64,000 bases of DNA from Cryptomeria japonica. Lineage: Eukaryota; Streptophyta; Pinopsida; Cupressales; Cupressaceae. The stretch lies in assembly GCF_030272615.1 (NCBI RefSeq), contig NW_026729350.1, positions 27,501 through 91,500 on the forward strand, written 5' to 3'. Shown here piece by piece: positions 1 through 12,450 of the stretch. The notes below the pieces were generated by a model that worked only from the letters and a program-made list of their open reading frames with translations, was not told the DNA's origin and did not search any database. Made by a program: the position numbers and the translations under genes. Numbering within the stretch: position 1 is the stretch's first letter; the number at the start of each line of letters is the position of its first letter.

Positions 1-255
1 AGTCAACACTCGATAGTTGCTAGCCCCCCATTTCAAATAGTAGGGCACTCGATAGTTGGGTGGGTGGCAATAGAGCGCCTGCCTACCGTTTATTTGGCTT
101 TGAAAAAATGACTCATAAAAAACGACTCCCCAGGTAAGGGCTGGCTATCCATCCCCCAAGGCTCACTGGCTATCCATCCTCCCGGGTACAATGGTGATGA
201 ACTGGATAAAGTGATAACCGTCAATTGTTAAGTATGGAGAATGTGTATCTCCAAG

Positions 256-296
256 GGTACAATGGTAATTAACAGGGGTTCGACTCCCCAGGTACC
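256..296 (+). other. tRNA-like minihelix (T-arm plus acceptor-like stem)
   Basis: GGGG, loop TTCGACT and CCCC form a T-arm-like hairpin at 275-289. Outside it, GGTAC (256-260) pairs with GTACC (292-296). The 5' side, GGTACAATGGTAATTAAC, resembles a tRNA D-arm beginning, but there is no anticodon arm. It could be a tRNA or SINE remnant with an internal deletion, or chance. A partial second copy of the 5' side (GGGTACAATGGT) lies near 184. Confidence 0.2.
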
Positions 297-490
297 GATA
301 CTCCCAGGTCAGCTGCCTACAATTCTATGGGGCCTGTTAGGCCATCATGCGGGTTAATACCCTGGGCTGAATAGACTGTCATGGGCTCTCGGGACGCCCT
401 ACTATTCTAAAGGGGCTTGATAGGAAGAACCCGGCAAGGGGGAAGACCCCTATAGAGTATCCATCATGCTAAAGCCGAAGATCCTTAAAT

Positions 491-557
491 GGATCTTTTT
501 GATGGAACCGTCATGCTAAGGCTTTAAGGGATCTTTTTGATGGAACCGTCATGCTAA
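491..557. repeat. 29-bp direct repeat, two copies
   Basis: Two identical copies of a 29-bp segment containing TTTTTGATGGAACCGTCATG lie at 491-519 and 529-557, giving a 38-bp period. This looks like a recent slippage or microhomology duplication. Confidence 0.85.
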
Positions 558-574
558 CATTTGCTCTCTAACGG

Positions 575-1520
575 CTGCTACTAGGTCTATAAATGGGCGT
601 ACCTATATTATTGGTGGTTCAGGATCAACGGATGCTGAAGCTATTGATGGCACGGGCTCTGTATCTCAATATGGATCTCCTACCCTTGCCCCTGCATTCT
701 TTGCCTGTGCTTCTGCTGGTGGGCCCTTTGCCTTTCCTCCTGCTACCTTCGTCTCTGCTGGATTAACGGAAACTAGGTGACGCTACTGGATCAAAAGGAA
801 CAAGTGAGGATGCTGGAAGAAGGGCTAGGCGTGAAGACTGGTGTTGGCTCTAGGTCACAGGTTCTGGTCCTGTCGCCTCTCTCGCAGGGGTATGCTATGG
901 GCTTTCGAACTGCCCTACTATTCTAAAGGGGCGAACTGCAATTATAGGATTTGGCTAAAGTGCTGGTGGTGGATATTCAACTACCAGTGCTATTTTTTGC
1001 TAAGCAACCGCCCCTTACAACTAGAGTTTCCCGGAACTATTGCTTCCCACCCTCCCTATAGTGGGGAATTCTAGTCGGTAGATTATTGTAGGGACTTGGA
1101 TGTGACCTACCGCCCAGACGATAACGCAATCTGGCCTCGTGAGATTGCTCATTTGATCCCGATGCATGCGCACTCGCCGATCACTATTGATAGATAGCTG
1201 TTCCGACTTTCTTTTGGTACATACCGTGTCTATCCACCAGCCCGTAGGGCCCTTACCCTTACAAATAGTAGGGGTAGGGTTCAGCAGCATACCTTACAGA
1301 TCAAGACCCAGTTACGGACCAGGTGAAGATCCAGTTCAAGATCCAACACCAGCAGCAGGACCAACAAGGTTCTTTCTTTCAATTAGTCGCAGTCGATTAT
1401 GCTTAGTCATCAGTAGATCCAGCAGTTGTTGATGTCGTCGATGAAGCAAAGGCAGCTAAGGTAGACGCAGATCGGTCTCGAGACCCATTCTTGTTCAACT
1501 AACATAATCAAAGGAGCTTC
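575..1520 (+). repeat. Degenerate Ala/Gly/Ser/Pro-codon block
   Basis: From about 590 to 770 the plus strand reads through as Ala/Gly/Ser/Thr/Pro-rich peptide, using codons such as GCT, TCT, GGA and CCT, before a TGA. Similar texture returns around 1320-1440 (for example VQDPTPAAGP). Family A copies interrupt it at 912-932 and near 1265 and 1535. It matches the larger block at 24.0-27.35 kb in style and is best seen as a decayed codon-like repeat expansion. Confidence 0.4.
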
Positions 1521-3240
1521 CCTTACCTTACCCTTAGAATAGTAGGGGTAGGGGTAGGGCCCGGCACTGTAACAGAGGCGGCACGGGCATAAACAGCTAA
1601 TAGAGCAGAGGTCTACGTCAAGGCATGATCTCTTTCGGCATCGCCACGGCATGGCTATCTCCCCATGAGATGAGTGAGAGCCCTCCATGTATTCGGTCCT
1701 TCTCGACATTCTGAAATCCATAGAGAGCGCTCTCCCACTCTATTTCCCTAGGCTTAAAGAGCTCAACCACAGTCAGACGTAATATATTACCCGCTCTCAT
1801 CTAAAAGGTTGTAGTGTGGGCTGAATCATCACTCCTCTGATTTAGGCTGGTTTCACATTGAAAGGTGCTTACCCGAGAGCATCGATTCAACTCGACTAAA
1901 GCTAAAGAGAGATCCCAATGAAGTGAGCATTCAGGATGGTCTTATGGTCTGGAAACATATGGATATTCGTAGGTGCTCTTGTAGGCAAAAGTGAAACATT
2001 ATTGATATGGTCGGAGATGGAATGAAAAGAGGATTGGCAGGTCGAATGAGTTGCTTTCCGTTCCCATTGATTCGATGCTGCGATCACTACAAACCACCAG
2101 CAAGCTCAATAGCCCTTGGGATTGGTACGGCATGGCCTCTATTTACCACTTTTAGGTTAGGAAGAAGTCGCGGAATCCAGTCTTTAATACGTAATATCTG
2201 ACCAGTCAATTACCTTGATAGCAGATGTGATAAGCAGGATTTGTGGCTAGGACACCTCGCTCGCTTGCTCTGCTCCGCCTCTTACTCTGAGGAAATACTA
2301 TTCACTGCCGCTCTTGAGGCCACCGATCTACCTCAAACTTTGCATTTGAGTCATTTTGATATCTTGACAGACCGAATCAATTCCTTTGGTCACCATCCGG
2401 ATTCATCTTTCCACTCATTATAGAGACCGAATCCAGACCTTCACCATCCGGATTCACCCTTCCACTCACTAGGTCAGACCGAAACCAGACGTACAGATTA
2501 ACCCCAGAAGCTTCTGACTAGTCTTATTGGGAAGAGATCAGATTGGGGAAATACTGGAATGGAACCAGACCTTTCTAAATCCTATCAATCTCTTTTCTCT
2601 AGTAGATAGGTTCGACCAACCATACCGGTAAGTAGTTTCACTCGCATCTCGCCAATAAAAAAAAGAGATCTTATGGGGTAGTAGAAAGTTGAACCCCCGT
2701 CTCGCCGTATGGAGGAAAGAACCCTACTGTATAAATAAGGTAAGGAGATGAAGACGAGCATAAGAAGTGGGTGAAAGAAGGCGGGGAAGCCCTAATTCCT
2801 GCTATGGTGATAGAACAGTTCTGGAGGGAGAGAGGTTGAGGGAGATGGGAAGACCTTTATTTCTGCTATTAGGATGAGGCAGTTTCTAGAGTACTTACTC
2901 TGGGGAAATATTTGAAGTATACATATTTTATCCTCTATTAGTCCAATTAAGACAGCTAATAGACCTACCGGACTAGAGGCGGGTTAGGCAGAAACACACT
3001 ATGTAGGTAGGCGAACACACCGAATTAAGATCTTAAGCACTTCGATCGGCTTTCTCTTTCCACTCGCTGGAGAACCTCGGAACAAGACTGTTGGGCTAGA
3101 CCCGGAACTATCGAGGGGGGGGGAATGTTTGTTGAGCTCCGCGAGCCCCCCGAGAAGCCCTCCTAGTAAGCAAGGTAAGGCGAACCTTCCCTGCATGACT
3201 TACAAGTACCAAGAAAATCTATATATATAGGCAAGGAGAA
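1520..3240. other. Intergenic segment, few repeats
   Basis: No gene is recognised. Two imperfect direct repeats beginning CACCATCCGGATTCA lie at 2391 and 2442 (51-bp period), each followed by TTCCACTCA and then a GACCGAA-type word. Otherwise the segment is unremarkable. Confidence 0.4.
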
Positions 3241-3267
3241 AGAGGGAAGAATTCATAGTATGATTAA

Positions 3268-3585
3268 ATGCCCTTTCAGTCCAATGAATCTAGCTATGAA
3301 AGCACTTTGACTGACCTGACCAATATATATATATCCAGGAAAGGGAAGGACTTTCTCGAACATCAAGGAAGGAAAGTAGTTTTCACTACCCCAGCCAATA
3401 CCAATAAAAAAATACCTCCCTACCTCTTTATCGAAAAAGAAATCTATCCCCAGTCGTACATCTATCCACAGCGGCTAGTCCCATCCCATCCGAGGCGGCT
3501 CCCATCTCTACCAATCGAGACAGACGGTGGATTTTCACCAACCAATAGAGACTATCCCATCATCGTGATTATCCCACTAGAATAA
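3268..3585 (+). CDS. Unrecognised 105-codon open frame
   Basis: An ATG-to-TAA frame of 105 codons free of the short repeat families. The peptide is polar at the N-terminus (ESTLTDLTNIYISRKGKD) and Pro/Tyr-rich in the middle, and it ends in a short Ile/Val-rich stretch. I see no signal peptide, convincing membrane helix or known motif. No neighbouring gene supports it. It stands out only because surrounding frames of this length usually contain family A or B copies and this one does not. It may be a chance frame or a fragment of imported sequence. Confidence 0.18.
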   Translation: MPFQSNESSYESTLTDLTNIYISRKGKDFLEHQGRKVVFTTPANTNKKIPPYLFIEKEIYPQSYIYPQRLVPSHPRRLPSLPIETDGGFSPTNRDYPIIVIIPLE

Positions 3586-3589
3586 TAGT

Positions 3590-4140
3590 GGCAGTCATAG
3601 AACAACCATTGCTATTCTAGTGAGTGAGAGAATAGAACCACTAAACGGATTCAAGTTTGTGGTCTTGATCACGTGGTGCAGACATGCATCAGGGTTGGGG
3701 TTCTCAACCAATTCTAGTTAAGAGTATCTTTATCTTGCAGCATCACCCCAAAGATATTATTGGTGGGTAGAATGCAACGTAGACTAGAAGGGTGTAGATG
3801 TACATCTAGGTTACTATTTATACTCACTAGAATAGCAGCAGGGTTCTCTGGTTGCCTATCAAGGTGGGATCATTACGATGTGTGTACCCTATCACTGCTG
3901 CTAGATATGGGTTCAATTATCGCTGCTTAACTAACATGCGCTCACTCCAGTGAGCTCCACATATCACTATACAGTGCGGGGCAGCAGACGTAATTGATCT
4001 TAACGAGAACCCCCCCGCTTTGTCCGCTGTCCACTGAGCTTCCCCAGTGGTACCTTTGGTGGTGGCCGGTACCCCCTGCTAAGAGGGAGGGCAGGAGACA
4101 AGTATAAAGAGAGAATGGCCGGTGGGAATCCTCACTCAAT
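3590..4140. repeat. Ancient diverged duplication, copy 1
   Basis: About 3850-4080 aligns by eye, with gaps, to about 5890-6150. Shared landmarks in the same order are GTTGCCT, GATGTGTGTACCCT, TATCACTGCTG, CAGTGCGGGGCA, a TTGAT-type word and TGTCCACT. The family A/B repeats are absent from the core. Neither copy has a long open frame, and what the ancestral unit was is unknown. Confidence 0.5.
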
Positions 4141-5850
4141 TACTGTCTGTCCTACCTTTCCTCTTAGCAGTGGTTCCATAAACCGTATAACCCCTTGTAT
4201 ACCTGGGTATAGCCAGAGTTGCCCGAAGCGAGAAACGATACCCGGCCCATTCTAACTATTCCTTCGGAATGGACTGCTGCTTCGAGGGACCGGAATAGAA
4301 CTATCCTCTATCGAGGAGTCGCGTTCATTCTATTCCTAACAGATGAAGAGGGAGTCCCTCACAAGGCAGGCCTACCTGCTAATCTATCTACGTGATACCC
4401 GATCAAAGACCCCTCCCTATCCCGATGAAAAGTACCATATTCAGGCTACCCTCCTAGCCGGTCAGTCTATGAGGGAAGGGTGGGGAACATGAAAATGTCG
4501 GGTGATCGATGGAGTCACTTTTTCGAACTTTGATAACTTCCGGGGCCCATTCCAACTATTCATGTTACGTAGGGAATCTAATCATGTACCCTTTCCCCTT
4601 TCTAATAGTAGGGGTAGGGGCCCATTCCTATTTAGATCTAATAGGGGCCCATTCCTCTAATAATCATGTTACGTATGGAATCTGCAATTAGGTCATCTAA
4701 TAATAAGTAGGTCATCTCATTTCAGGGCGGGGGATCTCGATTAGTTAGGGTTGTTTCAATAGGTTCTAATTATTACGAGGCGGTTCTGCACGATCTTAGA
4801 TCGGTCTCGATAAAGTTGGCTGTGAGAACACAATTGCGAAAACAATTGCCAGGCTTCAATCTCCACAATCGCCAGGAGAAGCTAGGGGTGCATTGAGGGT
4901 ATACCTCCTCACCCCCCTCGCTCAGAGGAGAAGAGTTTCTGCAGGCAGTTCTACACGATCTTAGATCGGTCTCTTACTTCTGGGCGGGGTTAATCACGCA
5001 GGGTGAAATGACGCCGGAAAGATGTTGTTGTTGGGGTCAGTGGCGGTCGCGTTGTGGGGGGTCAGCGAGCTATTCACATCGAGGGATAGTCAGCCCCCCA
5101 CCGTGGACCTCGCACCGAGGGACCACCCATACCGCCATAGGGATTCAGAAACCTACGTAATTGAAGAATCCCCCCCTAACACAACTCGCTCAGGGGAGAT
5201 TAAAACACTTTCAAGGGGAGTGGATTTCATATGGAAATGATTGAAGCCGTTTGTAGCCCCTCTGATTGTCTTTTGGAAGTTGTAGACCCAATTCCCAAAA
5301 ATGTACTAAGGGCCCTCCCAGCCTAATAATGAGCTAGTAGTAGCGAATGAAGCCGCCTACTAATCGCAACGTAGTAGCGCAATTATCATTCCGCCCATAA
5401 CTTACCTATCCTCAATTGGATCCATCGGAGGATAGAAGGCTACTATAGTTCTAAGGCGGTTCGAGGTGTGGGTCGCTAACAGAAGTGTCCCGTATGTTGA
5501 GTTCTAAGCAGAATGGGCTCTTTGATTGCGAGGTAGGGGAACAAAGATTGACCGATCCTATCAATCTCCCCTCCAGTACACTATCAAATCCCCCACTTTC
5601 TTATTAGAACCCATCCAACTAACCCATCCTATCAATAGTATACCAACTATCAATAGTATACAAACTGCATTTCTAGTCTAGAGGGCTCTAATAGATCTAC
5701 ACCCATCCCCTACAATTCTATGGGCAACTTTCTATATCATCTCATTATCCCACTGCGCTAATATATATAGTGGCATTAGAGAACTATCTCTCATAGCAAC
5801 TCTCTATTATAGGGTTCCATTGAGAACTATAATAGCAACTATGATAGGGT
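4140..5850. other. Intergenic segment with local duplications
   Basis: No gene is recognised. A roughly 30-bp segment containing ACGATCTTAGATCGGTCTC occurs at 4779-4808 and 4944-4973 with two mismatches, and its core GATCTTAGATC is palindromic. Diverged family B copies lie near 4561 and 4665, and family A-like copies near 4590 and 5711. Confidence 0.5.
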
Positions 5851-6160
5851 TTTCTTGGTGGAACTAGAATAGCAACTCAATATCATAGGGTGATCAAGTT
5901 GCCTGATATCTGGGTGGGATAAGGAGATGTGTGTACCCTGGTTCTATCACTGCTGAACGAACTGGCATGCGAACACTCCTGTCAGTCCACCAACCTCACT
6001 CGTCAGTGCGGGGCACCAGATTGATTACGTCAGAGGGGAGATCCCCCTCGGGGAACCATCCTCCCTTATAAAACGCCCCTTCCGCAACTTTGTCAATGTC
6101 CACTAACTGCCCCATGGTTTCCAATGGGTGTAGCCAGTCCCCCCCGCTCTAGATCGAAGC
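5850..6160. repeat. Ancient diverged duplication, copy 2
   Basis: This is the partner of the 3.85-4.08 kb segment. The ordered shared words (GATGTGTGTACCCT at about 5925, TATCACTGCTG, CAGTGCGGGGCA, TGTCCACT) are separated by indels, which points to an old duplication. No coding frame is preserved. Confidence 0.5.
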
Positions 6161-6339
6161 AATTTAGCTCTTTATGAACCCGGGTCCACAAGATACTGTC
6201 TTTTTTCGTCTTTGCTTTCGCCCTTTTTTATATAGTTGGGCGTGGCATCAACCGCCCGTAGGGCCTGGCGAATAGGTATATCCAATAAGAGCCCCTACTA
6301 TAACAACTATTTAGGGGGGATCAAAAGTCTGCATGGGGA

Positions 6340-9300
6340 ATTCATATGACTGTCAAAGTTACCACGGCTGAAGAACGGGGAACCCTATATTGGATATGGA
6401 TCCGGGCAAACCCGGGCTTCTCAATTCCTCGCCCCGGGCGAGCCTTAAAGCGCATCCTCAATTTTCGGGCCCCTACCCCGCTCGTCCCTCGCCCCGTAAC
6501 CCATGACGGGTGAGCCTGCTTGCGCATCCTTATCAAAACCACCAACCACCGGCTATCCGGTTCATGGTCCGGGGTATGCCGGGGTATAATCGACGTGTCA
6601 CACTGTTTTCGCTACGTTTAAGAATCACGACAAGCAACCTGGCTAGGACGACTCTGACGTTTACCTGGGCCCGCGGGCTAGACACGTTGTGAACAGCAGC
6701 AGTGCAATCCATTCCATTCAATGCAATGCCGAGGTGCTAAGGCCATGCAAAGGCCAGTGACATGCTGTTTGTTTGTTATAGGCCAGATGTGCTATGCAGC
6801 TCAACAACCAGCACAACTCCGCTAATCAACAAACCTTCCGGTGGTTTGAAGTGCAATTGTGGTGTTCTATACGATGTGTGACACTGAGCCTTCACCGCGT
6901 AATCAGACTCGTACTAGTTATTCTGCGAATTAGACTCACTATAAGTCGTCTACGAATCGTTCTGCGAATGCAATAAAGGTCTTCCCGGAGTATTAGTAGG
7001 TCCCCATAGGTCGCTTTAGGCAGCATGAAGAGGTGCGCCCGAAGGTGGCTAGAGTGGCTGACCAAGGTGCGCCCGAAGGCAGCTTAGAGCGAGTCACTTG
7101 GCGTTACGAAGAGGCTCACCGCATTTGCCCCGTAGGGCGCCGCGCATTGCAAGTCGTTTGAAGAAGCCTCGTAAAGCACAATTCAATCGTCGAAGCTTGT
7201 TCGGAAAGCAACTCGAGTGCGGCTCAGCTGTACACGTTGTGTGGCGGATACGTCACTTTCGGGCTAGCGGGGTTTACACTGAATATTGATAATACGACTT
7301 ACGACTCACGGGTTTGGGTTGTGGTACTCTACTTTCGGCTACAACTTCGGAGAAGAACGACTGCACTAACTCTGAATGGTGTCTACGGTTATCGTTGTCA
7401 GTAACGACATCCCCCCATGTTCCAGTGAGCTTTGCCGTGTAATCCACTTGCATTCGGGCTCTGACGAAGAATCAATCAAAGGTACAGTCCACCTCTTTCA
7501 ATCAACACCAGTTGTGCCACACATGTCGTGCGGGGATACGTTGGAAGCAATCACGGGGGTACGAAGACTCCATCTACAGAGTCTGGCTACAGCAGATAAC
7601 CAATGCAGATCCCGATGGCAGATCCCCCCAGACCAGTCCCCATGCTGATTACCAGTCGTTCCGATTCGGCGGAGTACCAACAGCATAGATCCTTCACAGT
7701 GTGGCACCCGGACACGCACTTACCCAATTAGCTACCTGGCAGGTGGGGTGGCGGTTAGACCTCACTGTGTGGATTCTCTTGGGGTGGGTGGGAGGCTATA
7801 GTTCGATTTACGTCGTCATGAAAATCTAAACCGTGGAAGGTCGATAGCCCGAAGTAGAGAGTCAGGTGTGCGACGACCTCACTGTGTGTGTTATAGAGTA
7901 GTGTGGCTAACGTGGGACACAGGACCACCGGGTACACACGATATACGGTTGTGACACAGACAGATATCCGGCTATACGAATAATCGCTAGTCGAATGCAG
8001 CTCAGTCAGACACTTGTGAACATCCGCCTAAGTGCCGCACCTACCAGTTGGTATAGTTATCGTAAGTAGAGAGAGAACTGTCAAATCAGAATAATCGTAA
8101 GCAAAAGAATGGGGTTACTAATCGTCATTTTACCGCGTTAGTTGTATAGTGACGTATCTGAAGCGTAAGTCTCCGGCTTGCCCTGAGCCTTCGGGGCCTT
8201 CAAATCGTTTTCATCCGACTCGTAAGCCACGTGTGGGCGACAACTCTTCCTTTCACCAAGGTAAACCCACTAGCGTGTTTCGGAAGGCTACTTGCAATTA
8301 AACGAAGGCTCGAAGCGAGATCCGACTCTGACTCGGCATGTGTATTCAAATCGTTTCAATCGCAGTTTTTGGAAGCCACCTACTCCGGATCATAAGCCAG
8401 AAGTGCGTTCTCTGGATTACACGTATGCGTATTGGTTGCGTTATTTCAATGAAATGAATAAGCCCGCCTGCTCCGCAGCTACAGAGCTATCCCCTATGCA
8501 ATGCGAGTGACATGCCGGATAAGGCCGGTGACATGCCCCGGGTACCACCAGCCATGCGATGACATGACCAGTTAAGCTTACAGTGCCCAGTGCAGCATCG
8601 ATATGGGATGAGTAAGGTTGTGTTACATACGATACCGGCTACGACTCACACGGTTTGGGACCAGCAGTCTGGCTATAGCACAGTGGCTAGCGGGCTCTCT
8701 ACGATGTCAACTACGACAACTACCGGTCGATAGAGCGTTTACTAACCTATACGGGGGACCAGTGGCGGCTATCATCGCAACCATCATAGTGATCGACAGA
8801 TCTTTCTCGCCGGAACCTATGCTACGACTCGACGCCAATCGCCAGTGCTGTAGCTAACGCTGATGGCTATGCCAAACCTTTGTCAATAAATCCACCACCA
8901 CTTGGACAACCAGCCGCGGGCTCTATAAACCCTCAATCCACGGCTAACGACTCAACTCCACAACTACCAAGTCTGGTCGCTATGCTGTAACTCACAATCA
9001 AGCGGGGCTACTCGAATACTCCATCATACACAGTGCTGCTTCGGGCTAAACGCGGTAAATCAAAACAACGACCAGTGGTGCTTGCGGGTAATGCTTGCTG
9101 GGTGGTTATCGTATTAACTAAACCTCGGGCGACTGAGCCATATGCCGGTGAAGCTTCTGAGTCATTCATATATGCCGTGCTAAGGCGTTCACGTTGAATG
9201 CCAAGAGTTACTGCCGGAGAAGCTCTCGTCCATCCCATGCTGAGCCTTGTAGATGCTGCACCGAATGCCCTTGAGCCCATGCAATGCAGCTATCGTGCTA

Positions 9301-12300
9301 TCCCCATACCGTGTGGTGTAATGACAAAGCCCACCCTATAATGTGACGCTCTTACTTCGCCTTCCATATACCGGGTCTAGACGGGGGTGTACTACCGTTT
9401 ACCAGTACGTGGACCTTCCGGTACATCCAGTCGGTTGACACCCGGGTTTTACAGGCACAACTCAAACTAGTCTGGGTAGACACGTTTACCAGTAGGTATC
9501 CGTCGTCTGGGCGTCTCTCGGGTTGTTCATCAGGGTCACAGGTCTTGCACGAAGTGCAATACGAGTGACTCAACTACGGGGTAGCCTGGGGAATGAGTGG
9601 TTCAGGGTCAGGTCTATAGCGTTTTGAATCAAACTAACACCAGTGTGGCGAGAAGCTCTAGTCAGGCTGCTTATGGCCTATACGCTATCCGGTCTTGCTC
9701 TTGCTCTTGCTCTGGCTTACGCTGGTGAATCCGAGGTATTGCTGGTCTTGCTGGCTAACCACAGGTCTCGTCTATCGGGGTATGGCTTCTCCGGGTCTAT
9801 AGCGGTCTCTACGCAGTCTGGTCTTGCTACGCCAACAAAAAAAACCACTGGCTACTATTAAGTCCGCGGTAAACTCAGTCGCCCCTTTAGAATAGTAGGG
9901 CAGTCGTTCACACGGGATACGCGGGTTGTGGACCAGCAGACCAGTCGCTACGTTAACCAGAGCAGCAGGTACAGTGGCTGGCTTCTTGTCATTATTCCAT
10001 CGATGGCGACTCGCAATGCGAAGTCTCAGTCTCAGGCTAAGCAGAATAAGATCTATACGTATCTCCAGTAGACCAAGTCTGGCTATCGATCTGGTCGCTC
10101 TCGCTATGACGTTGATGACGTTGACAATTCTGCGAATCGCAATTAGAAGTATCGAAAGGTGGATCCTAAGTCGTCGTTTACTCGCAAGTGCGCCGTATCA
10201 GAATCGCCTTAAGTAAGCCGAAGCGTAAGTATTCTACGCAGCTACGTTGATGCACGCGGGTATCTATACCTATAGTGTAAACCAAGACTCTCAATCGTTT
10301 GAAGCGACCTCCGGATCAGCTATATCCTCCCACCCACCCCGGCGGCTAATAAGTATCGTGAGTCTACTCGTGAGTCAAATCGTAAGCATGCCAAGGCAAA
10401 GGATGCCAATACCTATAGACCCTATACCTCTGACTCTCGACGACATATACCTCTACCTCGACATCGACTCGTTATCGCAATGCGTATCTATGTAAATAGA
10501 AAGCAACCTCGAAAGCTCATAGGTGCTCGAATCGGAATTGTAAGTCTGATCGTTCGACCAATAACTATACGACCTATAGCCATTCCCCCGGGCCTACGAA
10601 CTCTCCGACCTATAGTATAGCCGCCCCTCGAACCGTAATCGTTCTCCGAAGTCTACTAAGTCTCGTAAGTCTACTCGTAATCGTTAGGCCAAGCAGAAAA
10701 AGACCTCTAAGACCTACCTATTCGCCTTCGCCTTCGCCTGCGTCTCCGGCCAATCCACCTACTCTATGGCCTACGTTTTATACCAATCGTAAGTAGAAGT
10801 AGTCAAGCAGGTCTTCTCTTCAGTACGAAGGGTGACGTGACGCATACACGTGTGGACAACTAGAATTCGTATACGGTTTCGTATCATCGTGAGTCTCCGG
10901 CGTATCAGACCTCGTTTCCGGATTAGTCGAATCTACAGTAAAAGGCTCAGTAGCAGACATCTAATCGTTATGCGTCTTGGCCTTCGTATCGTTGTTAGGC
11001 GAACTAGAAAACGCGTAATACCGAGCCAACCCTTCGGAACTAGTTGCCTTTATACATTGTCTACCCTACTTTATCCGATCGATCTGCCCGAGAAGCGATC
11101 GTTACCCAACCGTTAGTCTACTAGTAGGGTTCTACGAGCAACACGTAAAGTCTAAGAGTTCCGGTTGTCAATGTAGTACACTTCATCAAGTACGTTCTGG
11201 CAATAAAGGCTGATGGTTATCCCTTTCCCGTCATACTGTTCTTGCCTTTATTGCATCCTAGACGGCTACCTATGCAGCCCGGTGACCTAGCATAGAAGAG
11301 TACAGATGGAACTAGTGGTTGCTTGAGTCAGCTACTCGATTACTTGCTAGCGTTTCAACCTGATCGAGTAGTTCGAAGAAGCTCTAGTAAGTAGAGGCTT
11401 GTCAAAGCGTCGTCTATTTCGTACATTCTTAGTCCTATAAAGAGGTCTTGCATCTTGCCAAGTTCTTGTTGTCGCTGTCACAGTTCGACCTTTACTGTTC
11501 GCTACGCGGGACACAACCCGGGGGCTTACGTGACTCAAACACAGTAACCATTCGGGCGACGAAGAATCGACTAGTCTGGCTTTTCTCGCGGGTAATCAGT
11601 TGTGCTACCACTGCTGACGTACACGGTTGGACACGACACCGCTGGCTACGTATATAACACCATCCAGTCGAGCACACAGCTACGGGGTTGGTAATCGGTT
11701 GGTCTAGTAGTTGGTCTATTAGTAGTCGTGCGAGTTGTAGGTCGAGAACGTTTACATGGCCTCTATGGCTATCCGCTGGCTAGCGAACCTTGATCAATCC
11801 ACCGCGGTGGACACTTGCTACTACAACACGACAAGTGGCTCGACTCGAGCGATTCTTGAAACAAGACTGTGCCTATCGCAGGTGGATGAGAACCACGGCG
11901 AGAAAGAGTACCAGGTTGCTCGTTGTTGCTTTGAATTAGCCGCCGCCGGGAACCCTATGATTCCCACCCACCCGGATATAGCCGTACCGCTTATGCGCGT
12001 TCAACTGCTACGTAGTGACGTCTATAAGTTGCAACCGATATCGATAAGGTACTGTTGTCGATTAGTAGATTGATACGATAAAGCGCTGACACTTTTTGCA
12101 AGTCGCGTCGGTGGTTTCGAAGCTGAGGTTACTAAGCAGCTCAACCACCCAAATAGAGCGGGCAATACGCGTGGTGTGACAGTCTGGCTATCAGCAGTCG
12201 TATACGTCACTCAAACACGGACATCCATCCAGTGCAGTCGCTAGCGGGCTACTACACTACCTACGCTGGCTACTCTAGCGGGGTAGCTACGACTCAAGTA

Positions 12301-12450
12301 ACAATCACCGGTCTATCCGACTACCCAGATGCACCGGTGTCGATAGCGACTACCCATCACCGGTCTTTAGCGGGCCTATCACAAACCTAAACATACACCG
12401 GCTATACACGTTAACCTTTTCAATCAACTAGAAAAACTATAGTTGCCGGT
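6340..12450. repeat. Long degenerate block with CG-containing repeated words
   Basis: About 6 kb almost free of families A and B (one family A copy near 9882-9901). Words such as CGTAAGTCTACTCGTAATCG, GTCTGGCTAT, TACGACTCA, GCTAGCGGG and TCTGCGAAT recur at irregular spacing. In places one frame reads as basic Ser/Lys/Arg-rich peptide with scattered stops (about 10020-10215; about 10640-10700, containing KSTKSRKSTRNR). Open frames of 70-105 codons here (for example 8292-8510, 11756-12073) share no recognisable family. I read it as a decayed repeat expansion rather than a gene cluster. Confidence 0.45.

Larger units (their letters stand above)
1..560. other. Intergenic segment with family A and H copies
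   Basis: No gene is seen. A family A variant with loop TTTCAAATA lies near 31-46 and a diverged family H copy at 81-98. The words GGCTATCCATCC (about 143 and 169) and GGGTACAATGGT (about 184 and 255) are each duplicated. A good family A hairpin is at 396-416. Confidence 0.5.
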
